Assembly: GCA_022925895.1 (NCBI GenBank)
Contig: JAKSYS010000539.1
Location: 1 to 43,078, forward strand
Reading direction: 5' to 3'
DNA: 43,078 bases
Origin: Fragilaria crotonensis
Taxonomy: Eukaryota; Bacillariophyta; Fragilariophyceae; Fragilariales; Fragilariaceae
A program made the position numbers and the translations under genes. Shown one piece after another: positions 19,875 through 33,404 of the stretch. Numbering within the stretch: the first letter of the stretch is position 1; every line of letters starts with the position of its first letter. Below the pieces are notes generated by a model. It ran no database searches and was not told the DNA's origin. It saw only the letters and a list, made by a program, of their open reading frames with translations.

Positions 19875-22800
19875 CAGCTGGTTTTCTGTTCTAAAATCCG
19901 GGCGCACGTCCCAGTATTAATTCTACGCTAGACCGATTTCACTGCCAATATGACGTCACGAGGGCGGACTTTGTCGTGTTGGAAGCAAGGCTTCCACAAT
20001 GAGATTTTCAAGCCGTCGTTTGCAACATTTCCATTCTAATCTATAGATTTACCTCCTGCAGTCACCTTCCTATGTAACTCAGTGAACCTACTGTTGGTGA
20101 TAAATCTATAGATACAATGGTTGACAAAGGTAAATATGCTATTTTGACTGATGCCGTCATGCTACTTCGAACAGACATCACGTATGGTCCGAGATTGTCA
20201 AATTGCTGGCTTCCTGCATCAACTTGGGCTGAAGCTTTAGGAGATTTGATGTCAATGCGTCCCTTGGCGTCATTGATGTAAGAAGGTTCAATACAGGGAT
20301 GTCCAAGTCGGCTTCTTTCGGAGAATTGATGCACCGATTTGATGGATCAAACACAACAGGAGTGTTCAGAGTCACATACAAGAACACATTCTATTACTAC
20401 TTCACAGAGAAATCAAGGCAGATACGGTACCCATGTCCACTTAACAGTGCATGGAACGAAAAAGTAATGGAAGCAGCCGCAAATGTGCTAGTCATTCCAA
20501 GCACAAGATCAAGACCCGCTCTCGACACAATGATAACTACACCTGTCAACACGGAGGCTACAACGGGAGGAAGGATCGAGACATTGTTGAGCAATCACCG
20601 AGCAAACGAGCAAGGATAGGAGATACTGGTGCGGCCGCTGTAATGATTGCTGCTGATGCTTCTAGCTCAAGTTACTGGCCATGTAGCCCAGAGGCATACC
20701 GAGTGTTCAAACCACCAAAGAAACATGGGACAACGAATTGCGAGGATGGGAATGATACTGATTTCGATTCTGAAACTCCAATGGAAGCACTTCAGAGAAG
20801 GATTGTACTGCTTCAAAGCGTTCATGAGGAAGAAAATAATTGGAGGAATGTTGTGCAAGGTAGAGATATCGACAACGTGTGTACCAAAGCTGAGATATGC
20901 GCTGTCAGGCAAAGGGCGACGTTTCTTTGTTATGCGTACCGATTGGCTCTTGCAAAATGAATGAATGGACGTGGCAAGACTGTTGCACTGAATCTTGTAA
21001 GGTATTGAACACTGTTGGTATGACGCAAGCAACCTTCTATAAAACCATCGCAAATTGGAACATTGTGTTCCGTAATTTTGAATGCTTCCCAAACCCAAAC
21101 TTGTCTGTTCAGTGTGGAAACGACCTCTTCCTCGAGTTCTCGAAGTGTTTCCATGCGCAAAGGAGCAGATTGTTGCATTTGGCGTCGAGAACTTGTCACA
21201 TCTTTCAATTGAAGCAGTCTATCAATTCGTTCATTCGTCTGTAATCCCAAGGCTGGCTGCGTTGTGGAAACGTGAATCGGTAGTAGACGAAGATACTGCA
21301 GAAACGTCAACATTGAGTACAAGTACTACAGCCATTAATCCTACTAGCAATCCTGTCGATGTCGATCAAGATGAGGATGATATTGCGCTTTCCTTCGCGC
21401 ACATAGACTTAAAAACATGAGCTTCACAACAGCATGGCGCTGGATGCGATTACTCGGATTCAAGTATGATACGAGAAGGAAGAGCTTCTACGTCGATGGC
21501 CATGAACGTGAAGATGTTGTCGCACATCGAAATGCATTCTGCAAGAACTACCTTACCGTGCTTGAGCCACGTTGTCGGCGTTGGATTCAGCTTCCACTCA
21601 GTGAAGCTGCTACGATCAAGACCTTAGACACAGATTTCGGACATCATTACTATGATATTATATCTGATGAGACTCGGGTTGAGTTTCACGTTGACTATTG
21701 GAAGAATTGCATATCAAGAATCAAAAGGGAGAAGAGGCAGCGCGAGATGTTGAAGCAAAAACAAGCATACGAGTGTCATCATCAGTCAGGCCCTTGATGA
21801 TTATTGGTCAAGATGAGTCTGTCTTCGCGCAGTATCTACTGTCCTCCAAACAATGGGTTGGGCCAAAAGGACAAGTGCCACTTCTGCCCAAGTCGGAGGG
21901 CGATGGGTATATGCTTTCTGCGTTCGTGTCACGCGAATTCGGCTTTGGCAGGCAGATGACAGAGGATGAGTTACAAAGAGTGAATATGGCAAGGCAAACA
22001 GCAGCCTCGGCGGTGGAAATTACCTCGATACAACAGCTGCGATGGAAATCTTGGGAACAACGAGGAAGCCGATTTTGTTGGAATCCCCTTCGTAAAATAC
22101 TTGTTCATCGGAATCAATAATCAGGGTTATTGGAATTCATACCACATGAGTCTTCAGCTTGAGGATGTGGTTGATTGCCTACGAATCCTATATCCAAGCT
22201 TCGATTTTGTATTTTTGTTCGATCATTCTCAGGGACACGCTCGCAAACGTGATGGTGCACTCAGTGCGATCAACATGCAAAAGAACTTTGGAGGATCAAA
22301 CAGCAGATGAGAGACACAGTCATAATGTCACAAGAGGGTTATCTGGGCACACACTCACCAACCCTGGGCATCGGAGACACACAGTCAATGGTATTCAATA
22401 CTGACGACTGTGGCCCATGGTATTTGACACCAGAGCAACGTGACTTACAACGTCATGATCGAATAATGGGGAAAAGAAAAGCCAATTGAAAAAACAAAGA
22501 AGACCCTTCTTGAAGAGCTCAACGAAAAGGGTGTGACGCTCCAACAAAAACGCGGGTACACTAAAGCCGAACTTCAGGAATTGGCAAGAAACAATTCAAT
22601 CGAAACTCACAAAGAAGTCGACAAAATCCTATCTGGATGGGAAGGAAAATCTAAAGGCATGCTACAAGTTCTGTGGGAAAGAGGACTGATTGATCCAAGT
22701 GAGTTAGATAAATACACTGTCGACGGAAAGAAAGACACAATTTCAGGGAAGATTGACTTACGGTATTCCCTACGCCATCTCATCGCAGAGTGTGCTGATT

Positions 22801-23430
22801 TCAAGGATGAGGAAACGGCACTTCAGTACCTTGGATCTCAGCTGGGCATCACGGTACTTCTAACACCAAAGTTCCATGCCGAATTAGCAGGGGAAGGCAT
22901 TGAATTTTGCTGGGGTCACGCAAAGGCTTTCTACCGACGGGTTCCTGTATCTCAAAAGAGGGGACGAGAATTTCAAACAACTTGTGAGAGATTCAACGTG
23001 TTCAATCAAGGAGTTGACCAAAGAAAGGATGGGAAAGTTTGCTTCGAGAGCACGCGCATATATTTGTACTTACCATCATCTTTTGAGAGTCAGCAGAGAA
23101 TGAGGCAGCAAGGTCGTACCCACAACTTCATCGCAAGTATAACAGAAGATCAAGGACTTCTGTACTCCGAAATCCAACGCCTGATGAAATTGTTCAAGTC
23201 TCACAGGTGTGCATTGGACTTCGATCGTGGCTTCGTCAACAGTGCACTCAAAGAAGCAAAGACAAGAAACGAGGAGGACGAGGTGTGATCATCATGTCGA
23301 CAGAGATGGATTTTTATGGTCGCAGGAGACAGCTGCTACTAAAACTTGATAAAGGATATGGAAATAATATGCGTGCATGGTACGAATTGTACACAACCTA
23401 CGTTCGGACGCTTCAACGAAAAACCAGCTG
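19875..23430 (+). mobile_element. Tc1/mariner-IS630-like transposon
   Basis: A 3,556-bp element flanked by TA at 19873-19874 and 23431-23432. The ends read CAGCTGGTTTTCTGTT (left) and CAGCTGGTTTTTCGTT (right, read inward), followed on both sides by a TCCGRRCG word. The TA target site and 5'-CAG ends fit the Tc1/mariner superfamily. It holds one large transposase gene on plus, now split by several frameshifts. The right end stops 190 bp before the ATG of the SUMO/AT-hook gene. Confidence 0.85.
20117..23288 (+). pseudogene. Broken IS630/Tc1-mariner-like DDE transposase
   Basis: Coding segments follow one another in changing frames across 3.2 kb. An ATG at 20117 opens a short frame. A charged N-terminal region with PSKRARIGD follows. 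A helical segment (TTAWRWMRLLGFKYD, about 21430) resembles the helix-turn-helix end of such enzymes. The catalytic core comes next. The DDE triad appears as Asp in IIGQDESVF (about 21810), Asp in FVFLFDHSQGH (about 22215) and Glu in GIEFCWGHAK (about 22900). Between them are GYLGTHSPTLGIGDTQSMVF (about 22340) and an internal lysine-rich segment. At least four frame changes occur (for example near 21795, 22060, 22300 and 22490), so no intact protein is predicted from this sequence. The family assignment is from motif recall, not a search. Confidence 0.75.
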
Positions 23431-23620
23431 TACTCGCTACTTGTACAGGTAGTAGAGCTAAGGTACAGTAGTAGACAGTAATTGACTTCAAACTTCGAAC
23501 TCTCCCACCTCAGCATAACACAGAGCACACAACCAACAATCGAGTCTAAAGTTACCACAACATCATTAGCGGGCATCCAATCAAAACAGAACTTAATTCA
23601 TTGCTGTGAAACCATCAATT

Positions 23621-26600
23621 ATGGATTTTGAATTCTTTGATGATGACGATGCCGAAGAAGAACAGGTACTATCAGTGGAAGATGCTCTTCATCGAGTCGA
23701 AACCTTGTTCACCACAAAACACGATTTTTTAAAGGAAGATTTCCTCCAACGTATGGAACCCACGATTCGATACGCTTTGGGCCGAGTGGACGATGACGAA
23801 ACTGAGTATGTGTTTCAAAGTCTAGCAATGATGAATCTGGCTGCGCATCTTTGTGGGAGTCATCAGTATTCCTGCTTTGTTGATGGTTTGACTGTGCTAG
23901 GTGGCGTGTTTTTGAGCGACACGGAGGAGGAATTGCCAGAAGACGACTTGGAATCCACCTTGAGTGTCCTACACCACCTTCAGAACCGTCTGTACCCCCC
24001 TGTGCACTGCATACCGCATCGCCGGTTCTACCAGATGAACCGACGCGCCGATCCTTTGTTGGTGGCTCTGGTCGCTCATGTTGTGGCCCAGTCAGCCGTC
24101 GATTGGGACGAAGTGGCGTCCACCACCAAGCATTTCATCCAGTCATCCACTCATATGGACGCTAACAGCGTTCGAGTCGGTCTGGCAATCTACGGGTTGC
24201 AACGGCTCAAGAGGAGACAAAGAATGGAGGGGCTAACCATGCAGCTTGTTTTGGAGAAGTTGAGCCCGAAATTGTAAGCTTTTTTTCTCACGCTGTTCTC
24301 GTTTGCAGAGACCACGCGACTCATTCATTTTGTATTTACAGCTCGATCGGAATATTTTCGCGCCGCAGCTCTGTCAACTTATGTGGCTTCGATGTACATT
24401 ACTAATGCGGTTGTGCTTATCGACGATGTTGATGATCAAACTTACTCAAGAAATGTTGATGCTCTCTCCGGATTGCTACGAGAGACTGGTGCGGCACACG
24501 AGGATGCTGCTTACAGCTTTATTGAAACGGCGAACAAGAGCCGCGCGACTAGCCACACACCTAGTGCGCTAGCGATCGAAGGCTCTGGTCCACAAGAGCG
24601 AATTACTGTCCTTTCTCCTGAGTTTGTTCTGGAGACACACCTCATGCTTTTCATCGCCCGTGATGAGTTATCCGCAGCTAGGAGGCTTGCGTTGAAAATG
24701 GAAGGCTGTTCGTGGTTGAGTTCGAAGGTTAAAATGGATGCTTGGGGTCGTATCCTGAGTCACCTGCGCCAAATCGGAATGCTACTCCTTGACGGCAATC
24801 ATGCGACTCCTTGCTATGAGAGAAAATTCCAAGATCTCACTATCCTGGTCATGAGCATGGGCCAGCCTCTAGGAGTGGACGTCTTGTGCAATTTCTTTCA
24901 TGATTTCGCATCAGAGGTATCTCGAAATGATGCGGCTACAGAAGAAGAGAAGACCTATGTCACCTTGGCAGCTCAGCGGACGCTGCTCCTTCTACTCCGG
25001 AATAGGTACTCGAACGATGAGAAAGCCGTCAAGGAGTGGCTGGACGTCTTTCCAAATTTATCATATTTTGGTAGTAGCGCAGTAGATTGGGCTGAGGGTT
25101 TTGTACAGCGAAAAAATCTCATCCCGCCGTCACTATTGGTCGACGGCTTTGTTGATCTGAATGCCTTCCGCACCCGCGCGATTAAATCTCGCATACTCGC
25201 TCCTATTGAAGCTCTGGAAATCCAAGAGGAATCTAAAGAGCATTTGCGACGTATGCGCGCGGACGAGGAAGTGTGTGTTGTGGACGACGAAGAAGGACAG
25301 GATGTCGACGAAGTGTGTGTCGTGGATGACGAGGAGGAGCAGGATGTCGCCGAAGTCTTTGTCGTGGACGACGAAGAGGAACACGATGCCGACGAAGTGA
25401 TTGACATTGTTGACAACGATTCTGACGTCGTCGAGGATATGGAAGACGTAGAGAGTGAAGTTGATGAGGACGACACAGAGGAGCTCGACCAAGCGGAAGG
25501 CGTTATGTATGGCACCGGCGAGGAAGAGTCTCACGAGGGAAACGATGAAGATGCCGAGACTGAAGAAACACACGGTCGTAGTCGCGTTTGGACGGACGAA
25601 AGCAAACGCCTTCGTGTTTCTGGAGATCAAAGGCTTGGCGAGAAAGAAGCTGACGAAGTCGAGGGGCGAGAACCATCTGGTCGTGCTCGTTACGATGACG
25701 ACTATGATTTTGACGGAGAGATGGGTCCTGGCGAAAGCGACGACGGGTCGGATGTGCGCGAAAACGAGGGTACCATCGAGGAAGAGGAGTCAGCGAGTGA
25801 TAATCATGATGTCGTTGAAATCCTTGACGACAGTGACGACGACGAAATGTTGGAAGAAAGCGAGTCCTTCCGTGAGGAACAACTGGAAAGCGACGATGAT
25901 GCGCAGGATGCCGATGTGGAGCACCTGGACGATGATAGCGACGATGAAGCAAGGGATGCCGATGCAGAGCGACTCAACGCTGACAGTGACGCGCAAGACG
26001 ACGGCGACACTCCAGATGTAGGACTAGACACATCAGACATACAGCCTGATATGCAACCAGCGTCTGCGCATGCGGAATCACTCGAAATCGAAGACGCCGA
26101 GCATAACGAAGGGACCGTGTTGAGTGATCTTCAACCGAGAAAAAACCAAAGTTATGCCGAAGATAGGCTGGACCCAGGTTACGAGCCAGACTCTGCTGGG
26201 GGAGATACTTCGCAAGCGGAAACGCACTCTCGACTGGAGAAAGGCTACGAGCCAGACTCTGCGTCCCAGCATGATGACCAAGAAGAGACTCCTTGCAAAG
26301 AGATGTGGAGAGGGGCAAACGAAGAAGCAGCGCGTTTGGAAATGGGGTACGAACCCGACACAGCTGCTGGAGGCGACATCTCGCATGCGGAGATGCAAGA
26401 TCGTTTGGAGAAGGGGTATGAACCCGACGCTGGATCTCAAGTTGATGACCAAGAAGATGACGTGCTGGAGGAGGTACAGCGTGCAAGGAAACTACGAGAA
26501 GCACAAGCTCGATTGGAACAAGGATACGAGCCCGATACGGCTGGAGGAGACATATCTCAGGCCGAGATGCAGGATCGTCTGGAGCAGGGGTACGAGCCCG

Positions 26601-29600
26601 ATACCACTGCTGTGTATACCGAAGAAGAAGTATCAGAGGCGGCTCAAAGTGAGGACGACGACAACGCTTTGGACGAACCTTCCCGAGAACACGACAGCAA
26701 AATCGATGCAGTGTCGACAGCCCAGAAGCCAACACCCGATCAACTTGGGGCGCTCTCTGACGACATGGACGCTGCTGATGACCGGACTGAAGTTGATCAT
26801 GGTGCTGAACTATCAGAAGTTGAAGAAAGCATGTCGCAGGCTTGTGAGGCGGCGGACCACGGTGTTTCAAGCAGCCTAGAGGCAAGCTCGACACTACTTG
26901 CATTCGCCTATGAAGCACAAAATCGTCCTACTGACATAAACGAAGAACTCGCTACTGACCTACGCAGAAACAAGATCGATGCTGCCTATTCTCTGTTGGC
27001 TTCCAGGATGTCGCCCGCAGGAAGGACTTCGGAAGCTGTTCGCATGACGTCGTCAGTGGATGGTACATTAGATGCAGAGATCGCCTTCGGGTTGACCCCC
27101 GGTAATGATGCAACCCACCCAGAATCGGAATCGGCGAAGGATGGCTTTGTCCAAGCCGAACATCAAGTTTCGAATGATTTGGCACCCGAACCTTCTGTTG
27201 ATCCGCTCGAGAGAGGGCATTTCAATCATCTCCCAGGGCTTCACCATCTCCGCCCTCCACCCCCGGAGCGAAGCTTATCCACTATTGTGCACTTGAGTGC
27301 TAGCGAGATGAGTGACGATGGAGGGGTGGACGAGCCGGCTAAAATCCAGGAAGAAGATGTTTACGACGAAGCAGAGAGCGATTACGATCCAAAGCATTCC
27401 GACATTCTTCCTGCACTGGACCCTGCGCCCAAGTATGCTGCTTTGACGGGGGAAGAAGGAGAGGACCGTGAGAGTGAAGTCGATGCCAAGTCTCGCTGCA
27501 TTCCGCCTCCCGTAGAACGGTCGCCGAAACGTGCGTCTGATACATGTGAGAAGGGAGAGGAGCCTGTGGAGGAATATGATGCCCACGTACCGGACATTCG
27601 GCCCTCTAGGGAGCCTTCCAAACATGCTTTCAAGGCAGTTGAGGAAGGAGATGACGAGCCTGACAGAGGACTGCAAGCGAATACTCAGCGTCGCGAGGTC
27701 CATTCACCCGAATGTGCTGTTGATGTAGGGGCGGAAGGAGAGGGTCCTCATAATGAAGTCTGTGCCACTGTGCTGGACTCACAGATTCCCTCCAGACCGA
27801 CGCCAAGGCGTACTAGTGAGGCATCCGAGAAAGGACAGGAGTCTGACAATGGCGTCAATCTAAATTCAAAGAACTTAAAGGAACCACTCCAAAGTGGTGT
27901 CGAGACCCTTGAGGAAGGAGTCGAGCCTGATGGTATAGCCTGCGCGACGCCAACGATTAGCCAGCATAGTGTGGCACGGGGGCAGAAAGAAAGGCCTGGA
28001 ATCCCACCTACGTCTGTTGAAGGAGGAGATGGTGCGCTGAGTTCTGCCATCGCAGTCGATGTAAAGGTGCAGCTGACACGCAACGGAAGGTCTAGAATGA
28101 ACCCTTCGCCTGCTGAGAACGGGGAAGAAGGAGACTATCCTGAGAATGAAGGCGATACAAAGGAAACTCAGGCTCTTGTGTCACTTGGACGCAAAGGAAA
28201 GTCCAGAATCCTTTCTGCGCCTACAGAGAATAAAGAGGAACGAAGTAAACCTTCGATTGACATCGATGCTAGTCCAGAGGAAGTCAAGCCACCTGAGGCT
28301 GCAGGACGCAAGAGAAGGCCCAAAACCCAGCTCGAAGCCGAGCGTGATGTTGCGACGGCAGATGCCGTGTCAATTCCTAGGAGAGAAACCCGTTCAACGA
28401 CAAAAACGGTTGTGGAAGTGGTGCGACAGGATAAGCCTGAGAAGCGAGGTCGCCAGCCGGTGAAGGAAGAGGAAAGTCATGTAGCTCAACCGAAACAGGC
28501 ACGAGGTGAGGACGACAAGAGTGGCACTGAAATTGAAATCCTTAGGGAGGAAAATGAGCCTATCTTGCGACAGGCTAAGCCTAAGCCTAAGAAGCGAGGT
28601 CGCCAGCCGGTGATGGAGGAGGAAAGTCATGTCGCTCAACCGAAACGGGCACGAGGTGAGGACGACAAGAGTGGCGCTGAAACTGAAATCCTTAAGGAGG
28701 AAAACGAGCCAATCGTGCGACAGGCTAAGCCTAAGAAGCGAGGTCGCCAGCCGGTGAAGGAGGAGGAAAGTCACGTCGTTCAACCGAAACATGCACGAGG
28801 TGAGGACGAAAGAGTGGCACTGAAACTGAAATCCTAAAGGAGGAAAATGAGCCAATCTTGCGACAGGCTAAGCCTAAAACTCGAGGTCGCAAGCCGGTGA
28901 AGGAGGAGGAAAGTCATGTCGCTCAACCGAAACCGGCACGAGGTGAGGACGAAACGAGTGGCGCTGAAACTGAATTCCTAACGTTAGAAAATGAGCCATC
29001 CGCACGAAAGGATAAGCCTAAGAAGCGCGGTCGCCTGCCTGTGAAGGAGGAGGAAAGTCATGTCGCTCAACCGAAACAGGCACGAGGTGAGGACGAAAAG
29101 AGTGGCACTGAAACGGAAATCCTTAAGGAGGAAAATGAGCCAATCTTGCGACAGGCTAAGCCTAAGCCTAAGAAGCGAGGTCGCCAGCCGGTGAAGGAGG
29201 AGGAAAGTCATGTCGCTCAACCGAAACGGGCACGAGGTGAGGACGACGAGAGTGGCGCTGAAACTGAATTCCTTAAGGAAGAAAATGAGCCAATCTTGCG
29301 ACAGGGTAAACCTAAGAAGCGAGGTCGCCTGCCTGTGAAGGAGGAGGAAAGTCATTTCGCTCAACCGAAACAGGCACGAGGTGAGGGCGACAAGGGTGGA
29401 GCTGAAAGTGAAGTCCTAAGCGAGGAAAGTGAGCCTATCGTCGACGAGCCGAAGCGTCGTGGTGGTAAGTATTCTGTAAGGAATTCTACCGAAGCGGCGC
29501 CAGTCACGAGCAGACGCTCCGCAAGGGCGCGTGTAGCTACTGTGGAAGAAGAAGTGCCTGATGGAAAGGGAGAGGCCAAGTCACTTGGTAGACAGACTCG

Positions 29601-30147
29601 TCGTCAATCAGAGACGAATCTTGACGAGAGAAAGCCAAGAAAGCGAGGACGGCTTGCAGTGGAGGACACCGATCAGGATACCGCAGTTATTCCGAACAAA
29701 AAACTCAGTCGTGGTCGACAGTCGAAGGCATCATCTGAACCCGATGTCAATGAAAAACACGAGAATCAACCGCAGGCACGGACGACGCGCGGTTCTGGGA
29801 AGAAAGCTCGTGACGCATCACCCGCCTCAATGAGGCAGTCCGCGGATGTTCGCAACACAAAAAATGGCGGTGATGAGGAAGGGGTCCAGAAGGCGGGAGC
29901 GCAACGTAGAAATACCAGAGGTGTTAAAAAGGAGAAAGGCAGCGTTCCTCTGAATTCAGAAGCTGGTAGGAGCGACACCGGTGCTACGGGTACGGATTCC
30001 CTTCAGTTAGCGAAGGAGGAGGGAGGGGAGCTACAATCTCGCAAGGCTCGAGTGCCTAGAAAGAAGAGTCCAGTCGCCCCAGTTGAGGAAACAGTTGTTC
30101 CGACGCGACGCAGCGCGCGTGGAAGGAAACCCAATAACAAGTACTAG
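23621..30147 (+). CDS. Giant acidic SIM / AT-hook-like repeat protein (candidate SUMO scaffold)
   Basis: I do not recognise an orthologue. The ATG at 23621 opens MDFEFFDDDDAEEEQ. Exon 1 ends at a GTAAG donor (24274) and exon 2 runs to TAG at 30147. Total length is about 2,150 residues. The first about 550 residues look folded and helical. Then come: (1) an acidic region with four tandem 14-residue units carrying VCVVDD, VCVVDD, VFVVDD and VIDIVDND, plus VVEILDDSDD, all resembling SUMO-interacting motifs; (2) six RLxxGYEPD repeats; (3) a long disordered acidic region; (4) seven 48-50-residue repeats, most with an AT-hook-like KKRGRQP/KKRGRLP and SUMO consensus VKEE and/or LKEE; (5) a basic tail ending RRSARGRKPNNKY. 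A one-base loss in AAA at 28809-28811 shifts the frame, and the exon junction is one base out of phase. Both may be assembly errors. A nuclear, chromatin-bound SUMO hub is inferred. Confidence 0.75.
24274..24308 (+). other. Probable short intron, phase unresolved
   Basis: A 35-bp interval with GTAAGC donor, a T-rich middle and GTTTGCAG acceptor. Joining here leaves the downstream frame (TTRLIHFVFTARSEYFRAAA) one base out. No other nearby AG restores the frame without deleting coding-looking sequence; the next that fits ends at 24450. Either the true splice differs or a one-base error lies nearby. Confidence 0.5.
25271..25843 (+). repeat. SUMO-interacting-motif array, with 42-bp tandem repeat
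   Basis: Inside the giant gene, four units start at 25271, 25313, 25355 and 25397, exactly 42 bp apart. They encode VCVVDDEEG, VCVVDDEEE, VFVVDDEEE and VIDIVDNDSD. A fifth, VVEILDDSDDDE, is at 25811. Each is a hydrophobic V/I-rich core followed by Asp/Glu or Ser, the usual form of a SUMO-interacting motif. Binding is inferred from the motif only. Confidence 0.7.
26164..26605 (+). repeat. RLxxGYEPD repeat region
   Basis: Six copies of the core R-L-(D/E)-x-G-Y-E-P-D-(S/T/A) are encoded, starting near 26164, 26231, 26333, 26400, 26510 and 26576. Spacing varies, with GGDISxAEMQD linkers between some. The core is strongly conserved against a low-complexity background, so it is probably a linear binding motif. 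I do not recognise it. Confidence 0.8.
28442..29440 (+). repeat. Coding minisatellite, seven units of 144 or 150 bp
   Basis: Units begin at about 28442, 28592, 28736, 28879, 29023, 29173 and 29317, a spacing of 144 or 150 bp (one extra KP dipeptide in the longer ones). Each encodes an AT-hook-like core (RGRQP, RGRLP or RGRKP), the SUMO consensus VKEE (six of seven units), a QPKxARGED linker and ILKEENEP or a variant; LKEE, also a consensus, is in four units if the frameshift is bridged. High nucleotide identity between units implies recent expansion or gene conversion. The third unit carries the one-base deletion at 28809-28811. Confidence 0.88.
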
Positions 30148-30569
30148 GAGAAGAGGGCGACAATCTTGGCTTGATAGGAATGCTCACGCGATGCTAGTGC
30201 CATACTGAGATCATCACAAGGATTTTCGATCGCTATTAAAAGGGTTACATCACCAATTAGGTCATGACTGACTAGGTAGAAGCACAACGACGATTTCCGC
30301 CACTATGTGCGGGCTTAGCATACGAAAATATACCTGGTACTTTGTTCATTCCCAGTACAATGCAAGGGGATCTGCCAACTAAGTACGGGGAGTGCTAGGA
30401 CATCAAATCGCTGCAATCGCGGCGGCGCCTTCGCTTGACTCGCCGATGGCTCTTTAAGGGTCGCTAAGGAATATCCAACCAGCGTTGCAATGTTAAGTCT
30501 AGAGGGCTAGAATTTGTCGACAAAAAACCTTCGGTTAGGATTCGTGCTGGTATGATCCCCCCATCGCCT
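30148..30569. other. Spacer between convergent genes
   Basis: 422 bp between the stop of the giant gene and the stop of the tryptophanyl-tRNA synthetase gene on the other strand. It must hold both 3' ends. No gene, hairpin or transposon end is evident. Confidence 0.6.

Positions 30570-33404
<2,835 letters not shown>

Noticed and set aside
24303-24572. Alternative frame at the exon 2 start of the giant gene
   Set aside because: Reads through in a different frame from the long downstream coding region and would make an unrelated peptide; the frame giving ARSEYFRAAALSTYV is continuous with the main protein.
24900-30000. Many long frames on both strands overlapping the giant gene
   Set aside because: They are shadows of repetitive acidic and Ser-rich codons; the plus-strand frame has repeat conservation at the protein level.
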